Source: Pararhodonellum marinum
GTDB lineage: Bacteria > Bacteroidota > Bacteroidia > Cytophagales > Cyclobacteriaceae
NCBI RefSeq assembly: GCF_015354735.1
Contig: NZ_JACEFJ010000015.1
Coordinates: 1-64,000, forward strand
Direction of reading: 5' to 3'
DNA length: 64,000 nucleotides
Numbering within the stretch: the first letter of the stretch is position 1; each line of letters opens with the position of its first letter. Below are positions 51,556 through 60,399 of the stretch, piece after piece. Made by a program: the position numbers and the translations under genes. The notes beneath the pieces are model-generated. The model made no database searches. It was not told where the DNA came from and worked only from the letters and a program-made list of their open reading frames with translations.

Positions 51556-54500
51556 ATGAGGAAGGTCGGCAATCGCTCATTTTTTTTGTTATGGAAGTGC
51601 GGAATAGGGATCATCATTGCATTGACCCTTGTTCAAGCGATCGCAAGGGATTTTTCTTTGGAACCGGTTCGGTTGATGGCAAAACTGGTTTCATTGAGCG
51701 AAAATCCTTCTAAGATCAATATACCATTCAATGATTTGGATTTTGATTTTAGTTTTCCAAGCCAAGACAATTGTGCCGGTGAACCTATCAATTTTGTTTC
51801 CAATGTGACAGGCGGAAGAGGTCCCTATCAATATGCCTGGGAATTTGGAAATGGGGGAACGGCCACCAATGCCAATCCCAGGTACACGTATAACTTGTTG
51901 GGCTGTGGAGAACAGACCTTTCAGGTTAAACTGACCGTAAGGGATGCTGATGGAAATAGCCTGAGTAAGACCAAACCTATCCTAATCAAAGAAATTCCCA
52001 ACATTGGTTTGGAGGACGCAAAACCTTTTCAGGATTTCAGAAACTGTGAAAACAACCCTTCGGCGGCCAATCCTGACTTTACAGTTACGGTCAACAATAC
52101 TTCTGTAAGCAACTGTGTCACAGATTTTACTTTGGACTGGGGAGATGGAACGGTTCTAACCAACCTCACTAAGGATGATTTTCCGCTTACCCATACCTAC
52201 AAACGATTGGGCGCTTTTAATTTAAAACTGACCGGAAAAGGTGAAAACGGATGTTCGGCTACCAAGACTTATGTGGTGGCCAATCAAAGTAATCCAGCAG
52301 GAGGACTTGCCACACAGGGGTCTACCACCGGCTTGTGTGCACCAACCTTGGCAGTTCCTTTTATCATCAACAACTGGAAGGATAATCCTCCGGGTACACT
52401 GTATTTGCTTGAATTTGGGGATGGGAATCAGCAAGAGTTTGAACACCCATTGAATGATGATTTCTCGGATTTTATTGTAGAGCACATTTACACCACCTCT
52501 TCCTGCCCCGACAGATCCTTTACAGCCATTCTAAATGTGATCAACGCCTGTGACAACACACCTTTTACAGCCGGAAACATTCAAGTCAGGATTCCACCTA
52601 AAGCGGAGTTTTTTGTGGAAGATGCCTGCGAGGGAAAGCCGGTCCGGTTTAGAAATGCCACAGAGGTAGGCTTCTATGGACCGGATTGTCTTACGGAGAC
52701 GGTTTGGGCTTGGGATTTTGGTGACCCCGAAAGTGGGGCAGCCAATTTTTCATCCCTTGAAACTCCTTCTCACATTTTCAGCAAGCCTGGAAACTATACG
52801 GTAATTCTGGAAGCAAGCAATCCATGTGGCACCACGAGGGCTGAAATTGAAGTTTGTGTCAGTGAGGATTTGGAACCCGAATTTGATTTGAATTTTTCCG
52901 AGGGCTGTGGTCCATTGGAGGTGCAGGTGGATAATTTGACCCAGAAAGAAGGCAACTGCGGGCCAACTGAAATGCTTTGGACAGTTGGGTTTTCGCCATC
53001 GGATTGCAATGATTCAGGCGAGTGGAGTTTTACAGGGGGCACCAATGACAAGGTCTTTGAGCCTGCATTTAATTTCGTGGCACCTGGAACCTATACCATC
53101 ACCTTACAGGCTTCCAATTCATGTGATACGTATTCAAAATCCAAAACTGTTACTGTAACAGCTCCGCCATTGGTCCGTTTAACACCCATAGCTGATTCAT
53201 GCGGACCCATTTCCATCAACCCTCAAGCTGAGGTGACAAGTTGTGGTCCCGGCGAATCGGTTTACAAGTGGACTTTTGAAGGGGGTACCCCCGAAAGTTC
53301 AGATCAACTTATTCCCGGTACAGTGACTTTTGAAACCGTTGGCCTGCATACCGTGACTCTTGAGGTCAGCAATGCCTGTGGAACTACCTTGGAAAGTGTC
53401 AGCTTTAATGTAGGGGAGGAACCTGAGATTTCAGCAGGGGAAGATCTCAGCATATGTTTTGGGGAAAGTGTGACGCTTAGTCCCACGGTCAACAGAGACT
53501 TTTCTGAGGTAAGTTTTGAGTGGATCGGCGAACCTGGGAATTTTTCTTCTTCGGATCCCAATCCCTCCGTAAATCCTGAGACTACGACTACCTACTTTCT
53601 AACGGTTACTGATGCTGCCGGATGCTTTGAGACCGATGAGGTGACAGTATTGGTTGAACCTGCACCGCTGATTTCTGCTTCCAGAATGGATCAAGTCATT
53701 TGCTCGGGGGAATCAAACCAGCCTATTGAATTTTCCACGGATACGGGTGAGTTGGTGTCTTGGACGGCTGAGGCCAATGGGGTAGAAGGGGTGGTTTTGA
53801 GTGGTTCGGGTTCTATACCTGTCCAAATCTTATTGAATAATGGGGACACGCCAACCACGGTGGTTTATACCGCGGTATTGTCTGAAGAGGAGGAAAGGAA
53901 ATGCCAATCCACACCTTTGGTTTACACTATAGAAGTCAATCCGGTACCGCAGGTTGATGATCAAAGCTTGGCTATCTGCAGCGGGGAATCACGTTCTTTT
54001 AGGCCAAGTGGAATTCCTGTGGGCACTGCTTTTACTTGGTCAGCACCAGTGGGTAGCGGGTTTTCAGGAGGATCTGGTCAGGACGAACCTCAAGAAACCA
54101 TTGATCTGAGCTTGACCAATGACGGGGATGAGCCAGTCAAAGTAAGCATTCAGGTTACTCCTTTATTGGGCAACTGTCCCGGTAATGTCTTTGATTTGGA
54201 TATTACTTTAAATCCGGCACCTAAAATTGATTTCTCACTTTCTGATCAGGTAATTTGCTCAGGCGATGAGATGGAGCTTGTTCAGCTGTCAAGCCCGGTT
54301 GACGGGGCTGTTTTCTCTTGGACTGCACAGGCCAATGGCGTGGAAGGTGTTGTGCTTCAAGGCCAAGGTGATACTTTGGGAGGCCAACCATTTATCAATA
54401 ACACGGGCGAACCTAGGACCGTGGTGTTTGAAGTCTTTGCTACCACAGATGGTGCTTCAGCTTGTTCTGGCGTTCCTGTTCAGTATGAGGTAACGGTCAA

Positions 54501-56463
54501 TCCTATTTTGACACTGAATGCTGAGACCAGTAATTTTAATGGGTTTGAAGTCAGTTGTTTTGGGGGAAGTGATGGATCTATCCGACTCGATCCTTCTGGT
54601 GGAAGTGGAAGTTACCGTTATGCATGGACAGGACCTGATGGGTTCAGTTCTGATGAAAAAGACCTGGACAACTTGGGTCCGGGGACTTATACTTTGGAAC
54701 TAAGAGATGCATTCGGTTGCGAGTTGAGCCGTTCTTTCGAGCTAAGGGCACCTGTTCCTTTTGAAGTAAGTCTTGAGGATAAAGTAGACATTCTTTGTGC
54801 AGGTAGCAGCACTGGTGTGATCAATCTTCAAATCTCCGGCGGGGTGGAAGGTGAAAATGGATATGATATCCAATGGATCAAGGACGGTACCATAATGGAT
54901 GAATCGCTGGCCAGCCTTTCTGAGCTATCGGCCGGAACTTATGAAGTCATTGCTACAGACGCGAATGGATGCACCATCAGCCTTCCGCCCATCGAATTGA
55001 CAGAACCAGATGAAATCCTGCTCATAGGGGTAGAAAAAGGAGATATTTCTTGCTATAATGCCAACGATGGCTTCATCAACCTACAAATCCAAGGTGGGGT
55101 GGGCCCCTATAAGATTAATTGGGATTTTGGTTCTGCAGCCCAATCCTTTGACAATTTAGGTCCAGGTACTTACCGCGTCTCGGTCACTGATGCCATTGGT
55201 TGTGTAAAGCAGGAAGAAATCACAGTTCAAGATGCGCCAAGATTTGCTGTGGATCCCATCGCCAAGGACATTTCCTGTCATGGAGCCGGCGATGGAAGTA
55301 TCGTATTGAATCTGGAATTTGAAGGTCCCATCACCATAAGATGGGATCATGGGGCAGAATTGGAGAATCTGTTTAATCTTCAAGCAGGATCATATGGTGT
55401 CACGCTTCGGAACCAAGACGGTTGCGAGATCAGAAGAACTTTTTTCATCAATGAACCCGATCCTTTACAGCTTTCTGCTCAGGTGGATGATGCTTTGGAT
55501 TGTGGCAATCCCCAAAGTGGTGCCATTGACCTGTTGATTTCAGGCGGGGTACCTCCTTATGAAATAACATGGAACAACGGGTCCAACCTTCAGAATTTGG
55601 CCAACTTGACTTCTGGTCAATATACAGTTTCCATCACAGACCAATCTGGCTGTCAGGTCAGTCAGCAATATGTGGTCAAAAGACCTGATCCCATCCAAGC
55701 CAGGGTATTTCGGTCTTTGGACATCACCTGTGAACCGAGGAACATATTTGACGAATTCGAACTGAATATAGAAGGGGGATTGCCTCCTTTTAACATCAAC
55801 TGGAGTGGGGGACAAGTCAGAAACAATGGCTACGGTCTTACGGTCAGGGAACCCGGTTTGTACCAGCTCAATATCACCGATGCCATGGGGTGCGAGTACA
55901 ATGAATCCTTTGAAGTGGACAACCATTTTGTGGCACTGGACATGGACATACAGTCCACCTCCCTAGAACGGTATCAAGCCTTCTTTGCCAATTTCCCGGT
56001 GGTATTTACTAACAACAGCTTTGGAAATATCCTTTCTTACTATTGGGATTTTGGTGATGGAAATTCCAGTACGCAAGAGAGCCCTACGCATATTTATCAG
56101 GAAGAAGGGGAATTTGAAGTAAAACTACAGGTAGTTGACCTCTATGGATGCGAATTGGAGATCAGTCGCATGCTGGAGATCAGAGATTATTTCATCAAAG
56201 TCCCTAATGCCTTTACACCCAATGAGGACGGGATCAATGATTTCTTCTTTCCCAAATTCCTGAGTATAGAAAGTTTGGAATTCTATGTCATGAACAAATG
56301 GGGTGAAGTCATCTTTTTCACAGATGACCTTAATTCCCCGGGCTGGGATGGAAAAATTAATGGAGAACCTGCCTTGCCTGGCAATTACGTCTACAAGATG
56401 TCCTACAGGACCTTGGATGGCGGAAAATTCAATGAAAGTGAAGTCTTTATCTTAATCAAATGA
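51556..56463 (+). CDS. Giant PKD/SprB-repeat surface protein with type IX C-terminal tail
   Basis: 1635 residues with an N-terminal signal/anchor (about 13-30). The first 620 residues hold several PKD-like domains (for example YAWEFGNGGTATNANPRYTY). The middle has Ig-like Gly/Ser-rich domains (about 640-1010). Residues about 1010-1450 hold six SprB-type repeats (ISCYNANDGFINLQIQGG is one), followed by a last PKD domain (YYWDFGDGNSSTQESPTHIY). The C-terminal 85 residues (VPNAFTPNEDGINDFFFPKF) are the CHU_C/gliding-motility tail for type IX secretion. It is a probable adhesin, coupled by a 4-bp overlap to PorP/SprF. Confidence 0.92.
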   Translation: MRKVGNRSFFLLWKCGIGIIIALTLVQAIARDFSLEPVRLMAKLVSLSENPSKINIPFNDLDFDFSFPSQDNCAGEPINFVSNVTGGRGPYQYAWEFGNGGTATNANPRYTYNLLGCGEQTFQVKLTVRDADGNSLSKTKPILIKEIPNIGLEDAKPFQDFRNCENNPSAANPDFTVTVNNTSVSNCVTDFTLDWGDGTVLTNLTKDDFPLTHTYKRLGAFNLKLTGKGENGCSATKTYVVANQSNPAGGLATQGSTTGLCAPTLAVPFIINNWKDNPPGTLYLLEFGDGNQQEFEHPLNDDFSDFIVEHIYTTSSCPDRSFTAILNVINACDNTPFTAGNIQVRIPPKAEFFVEDACEGKPVRFRNATEVGFYGPDCLTETVWAWDFGDPESGAANFSSLETPSHIFSKPGNYTVILEASNPCGTTRAEIEVCVSEDLEPEFDLNFSEGCGPLEVQVDNLTQKEGNCGPTEMLWTVGFSPSDCNDSGEWSFTGGTNDKVFEPAFNFVAPGTYTITLQASNSCDTYSKSKTVTVTAPPLVRLTPIADSCGPISINPQAEVTSCGPGESVYKWTFEGGTPESSDQLIPGTVTFETVGLHTVTLEVSNACGTTLESVSFNVGEEPEISAGEDLSICFGESVTLSPTVNRDFSEVSFEWIGEPGNFSSSDPNPSVNPETTTTYFLTVTDAAGCFETDEVTVLVEPAPLISASRMDQVICSGESNQPIEFSTDTGELVSWTAEANGVEGVVLSGSGSIPVQILLNNGDTPTTVVYTAVLSEEEERKCQSTPLVYTIEVNPVPQVDDQSLAICSGESRSFRPSGIPVGTAFTWSAPVGSGFSGGSGQDEPQETIDLSLTNDGDEPVKVSIQVTPLLGNCPGNVFDLDITLNPAPKIDFSLSDQVICSGDEMELVQLSSPVDGAVFSWTAQANGVEGVVLQGQGDTLGGQPFINNTGEPRTVVFEVFATTDGASACSGVPVQYEVTVNPILTLNAETSNFNGFEVSCFGGSDGSIRLDPSGGSGSYRYAWTGPDGFSSDEKDLDNLGPGTYTLELRDAFGCELSRSFELRAPVPFEVSLEDKVDILCAGSSTGVINLQISGGVEGENGYDIQWIKDGTIMDESLASLSELSAGTYEVIATDANGCTISLPPIELTEPDEILLIGVEKGDISCYNANDGFINLQIQGGVGPYKINWDFGSAAQSFDNLGPGTYRVSVTDAIGCVKQEEITVQDAPRFAVDPIAKDISCHGAGDGSIVLNLEFEGPITIRWDHGAELENLFNLQAGSYGVTLRNQDGCEIRRTFFINEPDPLQLSAQVDDALDCGNPQSGAIDLLISGGVPPYEITWNNGSNLQNLANLTSGQYTVSITDQSGCQVSQQYVVKRPDPIQARVFRSLDITCEPRNIFDEFELNIEGGLPPFNINWSGGQVRNNGYGLTVREPGLYQLNITDAMGCEYNESFEVDNHFVALDMDIQSTSLERYQAFFANFPVVFTNNSFGNILSYYWDFGDGNSSTQESPTHIYQEEGEFEVKLQVVDLYGCELEISRMLEIRDYFIKVPNAFTPNEDGINDFFFPKFLSIESLEFYVMNKWGEVIFFTDDLNSPGWDGKINGEPALPGNYVYKMSYRTLDGGKFNESEVFILIK

Positions 56464-57485
56464 TGGGAAAGCTGATTCGGATTGCTTTGTTTCTTTGCTT
56501 GCTTTCTTCGAGCATACTGGGGCAGGACATGCATTACAGTCAGTTCTATGCAGCGCCCTTGTACCTGAACCCTGCCTTTGCGGGATCCACAGAACTGAGT
56601 AGGGTAGGGTTAAATTATAGAAAACAATGGCCCGGCCTGGCTCATGATTTCAACATGTTTTCTGCCTATTTTGATCATTATAGTTATGACATGAAGAGTG
56701 GGTTTGGGGTAGCCTTTAATAGTTTCCATGAAACAAACATGGACTTGAAAATGAATGAGGTGTCTTTTTTTTACTCCTATAAACTGACCTTATCAGAAGG
56801 TTGGGACATGCGCTTTGGCGGACAGGGGGCTTTGGTCATGAGAAATGCAGCCTTGGACAATCTGCTTTTTGGAGATCAGATCAACCTCTTTACCCAAACC
56901 ATCAATCCAAACACCATGGACAATGTTCCGGAGTTTGATCCTTACAGTTATTTTGATGTATCCTTTGGCACCCTACTTCAGGGGCAGAATGTCTGGATGG
57001 GAACCAGCATGCACCACATGAATACCCCAAGCTTAAGTTTTTTTCCAGACAACGACCAAAATCTGTTGCCTATGAAGTGGAGCATTCATGGAGGAGCCAA
57101 TTTCGGGCTGGGTTCAAACAATTATTTTGGATCCAATGGGGAAAATATGGCTTCCCTTGCCTTTAATTACAAAAGGCAGGGCCCCTTCCAACAGTTGGAT
57201 GTGGCAGGTCAGCTGCTGTATGGTAGTTTTATAGGAGGCCTGAGTTTCAGAGGCATCCCCGGATTACGTGGTAATGCCAACCAGGATTCATTGATCCTGT
57301 TGTTGGGACTGAAATTTGAAAATGGATTGGTGGTAGGATACAGCTACGACTTCATGATTTCCAATGTAGGGGTGCAAACCCGTGGGGCCCATGAGATTTC
57401 CCTCCGCTACCAGTTTTTACTGGGCGATCCCAGATCCCGGGATAGAAGAAGCCGTGTGTTGCGCTGTTTTGATTATTTGTTATGA
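56460..57485 (+). CDS. PorP/SprF-family type IX secretion membrane protein
   Basis: 341 residues with a signal peptide (about 1-21, ending LGQ). The mature start DMHYSQFYAAPLYLNPAFAG is the PorP/SprF signature, and the rest is an outer-membrane barrel. In Flavobacterium SprF is needed to export SprB. The ATGA overlap with the SprB-like gene upstream strongly suggests the same partnership here. Confidence 0.93.
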   Translation: MMGKLIRIALFLCLLSSSILGQDMHYSQFYAAPLYLNPAFAGSTELSRVGLNYRKQWPGLAHDFNMFSAYFDHYSYDMKSGFGVAFNSFHETNMDLKMNEVSFFYSYKLTLSEGWDMRFGGQGALVMRNAALDNLLFGDQINLFTQTINPNTMDNVPEFDPYSYFDVSFGTLLQGQNVWMGTSMHHMNTPSLSFFPDNDQNLLPMKWSIHGGANFGLGSNNYFGSNGENMASLAFNYKRQGPFQQLDVAGQLLYGSFIGGLSFRGIPGLRGNANQDSLILLLGLKFENGLVVGYSYDFMISNVGVQTRGAHEISLRYQFLLGDPRSRDRRSRVLRCFDYLL

Positions 57486-57523
57486 TCGTTTTACTAAATT
57501 CACTGCTCCATTAACTTTTGACC

Positions 57524-58267
57524 ATGCATCCATTTAAGCCATTTTGGGGAAAGATTTTGGGTTGGAATTGGAAGTTTGGTTGCTTTATGGTCTTCCTATT
57601 GGGAATTCCCAGGTTTTGGTGGGTCCTCGAAGCCAACTCCGGAGGCACTTATCAAAAAGTCTCTTTGATATTTGTGTTAATGGCGGTTTTGCCTTTTGTG
57701 CTATTGAATCGGACAGGTAGAAAAACCATAGGAATTGTCCGACCTAAGAATGGGTTTAGACTCATTGAAGCATTTATGGCTGGGCTAGCATTCGGCTTAT
57801 TGGTTTATTGCTTAGGGCAGCTTTTGTTTGGACAAACCCTTCAAAATTGGTATTGCTACATTTCGCAATCTTATCAGTTTCCGACAGAAGAGTGGCGGGA
57901 AAACAGACTGATGTACTTCAGTATTTTTGCTTTGGTTGGAATGACCTTTAGCCCAATAGGAGAGGAATTCTTTTACAGGGGATTGGTCCACGAAAGCATA
58001 GCTGTGGACTTGGGCCAAAAAAACGCATCATTTTGGGATAGTTTGGCCTTTTCGCTGACCCATTTAGCTCATTTTGGAATTGTTTGGACAGGATTGGGTT
58101 GGACGGTGTTTTGGATCCCTGCTTTGATTTGGATGGCAATGATTTTTCTTCTGGGAAAGGTATTTTACTGGTACAGAGTCAAATCACAATCCATCTGGGG
58201 AGCTGTGCTTTCACATGCCGGATTTAACTTGGCCATGACATGGACCATCTTTTATCTTATTCTTTGA
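57524..58267 (+). CDS. CPBP-family intramembrane glutamic endopeptidase
   Basis: 247 residues from ATG 57524, with seven to eight transmembrane segments. The signature motifs are EEFFYRGLVHE (EExxxR), FSLTHLAHFGI (FxxxH) and LSHAGFNLAM (HxxxN). It begins 38 bp after PorP/SprF and could be co-transcribed, though the link may be chance. Confidence 0.9.
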   Translation: MHPFKPFWGKILGWNWKFGCFMVFLLGIPRFWWVLEANSGGTYQKVSLIFVLMAVLPFVLLNRTGRKTIGIVRPKNGFRLIEAFMAGLAFGLLVYCLGQLLFGQTLQNWYCYISQSYQFPTEEWRENRLMYFSIFALVGMTFSPIGEEFFYRGLVHESIAVDLGQKNASFWDSLAFSLTHLAHFGIVWTGLGWTVFWIPALIWMAMIFLLGKVFYWYRVKSQSIWGAVLSHAGFNLAMTWTIFYLIL

Positions 58268-58756
58268 AATGGTTATCCGCTTCTTTGCCACTAACCCAAT
58301 ATTCTTCTTCAAACGGGTAGGAAGCAGGAAGTCCGAAGTCGGACCCTTTCGGCAGGCAGGGATCTATCAGACATTTCAGTTTACCGGCGAGAATCATAAA
58401 GAATTACTATTTTACTGGCATCATTGCGGGCATACATGTTCTTTAACAATTGGTTCTTAGGGATCAAATGCAATGGCTTAATCACCAGATCTCTGTTTCA
58501 CTCTTTTTTTATATAAGTTTCTCTAATTAATTAATTTTTTTAAATATTTAAATTAGGGTTTCTCAGGTAAAACGAGCAAATCTTATTAAATTGAACCCTT
58601 CTTATAAGCGAGTAATCAGACACCCAAAAGTGTTTAAATTTAGGTAACGATTGGAATAGGTTAAGTTAATTGCCAAATATCCAGTTAATATCAACCATAA
58701 GCAGGATCCATAGTTATGGAGCGTAATGCCGTAGCGCCAGATTAAACTAACTCAAA
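58268..58756. other. Intergenic region
   Basis: 489 bp. It contains one short inverted repeat (GTCCGAAGTCGGAC) within a GC-richer stretch (about 58320-58370) that looks like a dispersed repeat, plus AT-rich sequence. No gene seen. Confidence 0.4.
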
Positions 58757-59839
58757 ATGAACCAAACCAAAAATGCCATCAAAGTCCTCGTAGTAGGCTG
58801 TGGGAATATGGGAGCCTCCCATGCCCAAGCTTACCATAAGATGGAGGGATTTGAAATCGTGGGAATCGTTTCCAGAGGAAAAAGCAAAGAAGTTTTAAAC
58901 GATCAATTGGGTGGAGGATATCCATTGTTTGATGATTATGAAACAGCATTGGCCCACAGTAATGCGGATGCTGTCTGCATTTCCACTTACCCTGACACCC
59001 ATGAAGCCTTTGCCTTGAAGGCGCTTCAGCACGGCTGTCACGTGTTTATTGAAAAACCCTTGGCAGATACCGTGGAAGGCTCCGAAAAGGTGGTGGCGGC
59101 TGCTGTAAAGGCCAATAAAAAATTGGTGGTGGGCTATATCCTAAGGCATCACCCATCTTGGGAGAAGTTTGTAGAAATTGCCCATACTTTGGGCAAACCG
59201 CTTGTCATGCGCATGAACCTCAATCAGCAAAGCCATGGTGCGATGTGGGATACCCATCGAAACCTGATGAAAAGCCTGAGTCCCATTGTGGACTGTGGGG
59301 TGCATTACATTGATGTAATGTGTCAGATGACCCGGTCAAAGCCACTGCGCGTAAGTGCGATAGGGGCAAGGCTAACCAATGACATCCCCGCAGACAATTA
59401 CAATTATGGCCAGCTTCAGTTGACTTTTGAGGATGGATCGGTAGGTTGGTACGAGGCAGGATGGGGACCTATGATCAGTGAAACGGCTTTTTTCATCAAG
59501 GATGTTTTTGGTCCTAAAGGCGCTGTTTCCATTCTGGCCAAAGATGCCGGAGCCGCTGGAAAATCAGCTTCCGTGGATGACCATACCAAAACAGAATCCA
59601 TCAAAGTCCACCACGCCAAAATCAACGACAAAAATGAATTTATCCATCAGGATGAATGGATTGATATGAAGGATGAACCCGGGCATCAGGAGTTATGTGA
59701 TCGGGAACAAGCCTTCTTTCTCAAAGCCATACAGGAAGAAATGGATCTGACAGACCACCATCAGGATGCAGTGAACAGCCTGAGAATTGCTTTTGCCTGT
59801 GATGAGGCGGTGAGAACTGGAAAGACGGTGGAGTTGTAA
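58757..59839 (+). CDS. Gfo/Idh/MocA-family oxidoreductase
   Basis: 360 residues. The Rossmann motif GCGNMGASHA is at about 14-23, the conserved EKPLADT near 98-104 includes the catalytic Lys, and DCGVHYIDVM near 180 carries the Asp-x3-His of the family. The enzyme is an NAD(P)-dependent oxidoreductase on a sugar or inositol; the exact substrate cannot be read. It stands alone, with the repeat-rich spacer downstream. Confidence 0.9.
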   Translation: MNQTKNAIKVLVVGCGNMGASHAQAYHKMEGFEIVGIVSRGKSKEVLNDQLGGGYPLFDDYETALAHSNADAVCISTYPDTHEAFALKALQHGCHVFIEKPLADTVEGSEKVVAAAVKANKKLVVGYILRHHPSWEKFVEIAHTLGKPLVMRMNLNQQSHGAMWDTHRNLMKSLSPIVDCGVHYIDVMCQMTRSKPLRVSAIGARLTNDIPADNYNYGQLQLTFEDGSVGWYEAGWGPMISETAFFIKDVFGPKGAVSILAKDAGAAGKSASVDDHTKTESIKVHHAKINDKNEFIHQDEWIDMKDEPGHQELCDREQAFFLKAIQEEMDLTDHHQDAVNSLRIAFACDEAVRTGKTVEL

Positions 59840-60350
59840 AAGGTAAGAGCCAGAAGCTGAAAGTAGGGATAAAACAGAAGAACAGAGAACAGAACTATAG
59901 AGCAATGGAAGAAAAGCTGGAAGCTCAAAGCTGAAAGTGGAGAAAAAGAATAAAAGAAAACAGGATATCAGAAAAAAAGCATCGAGCTCAAAGCTAAAAG
60001 TTTAGAATCAAGCACTCACTTGCCCATAGACTCTAAATCCCTATGAATACCTGATTAAAAGTCCCCCAAGTGGGGGATTTAGGGGGAAGAAAACCTGAAA
60101 GCTGAAAGTGGAGAAACCAGAATAACAGAAAACAGGATATCAGAAAAAAGCATCGAGCTCAAAGCTCAAAGTTTAGAATCAAGCACGCTGAACATGCTAC
60201 CCCATTATTTCATAATCCCGGAGGGATTAAATACCGAAGGTTTTTAGCCCCGGGTGACAACCCGGGTAGAAGGATAGGTCAGTTAGAAATAAAACCCTGA
60301 TAGGGTTTAACAGATATTGATAATCGGGGAAGCGTCAATTCAGGACAAAT
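59840..60350. repeat. Repeat-rich spacer with several palindromes
   Basis: A direct repeat of about 85 bp appears at 59930-60014 and 60101-60185 (both contain GATATCAGAAAAAA and GAGCTCAAAGCT). Between and after them lie short palindromic elements: CCCCCAAGTGGGGG, ATCCCGGAGGGAT, CCCGGGTGACAACCCGGG and AAACCCTGATAGGGTTT. No gene is present. They look like dispersed intergenic repeats. Confidence 0.75.
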
Positions 60351-60380
60351 AAAAACCGATGGTGATTGCCATCGGTTTTT
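60351..60380 (-). terminator. Terminator of the BlaI/BlaR1-type operon
   Basis: AAAAACCGATGG, a 6-nt loop and CCATCGGTTTTT: a 12-bp perfect stem with T-runs. Confidence 0.92.
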
Positions 60381-60399
60381 ATTTTTGATCAGGATGCTT

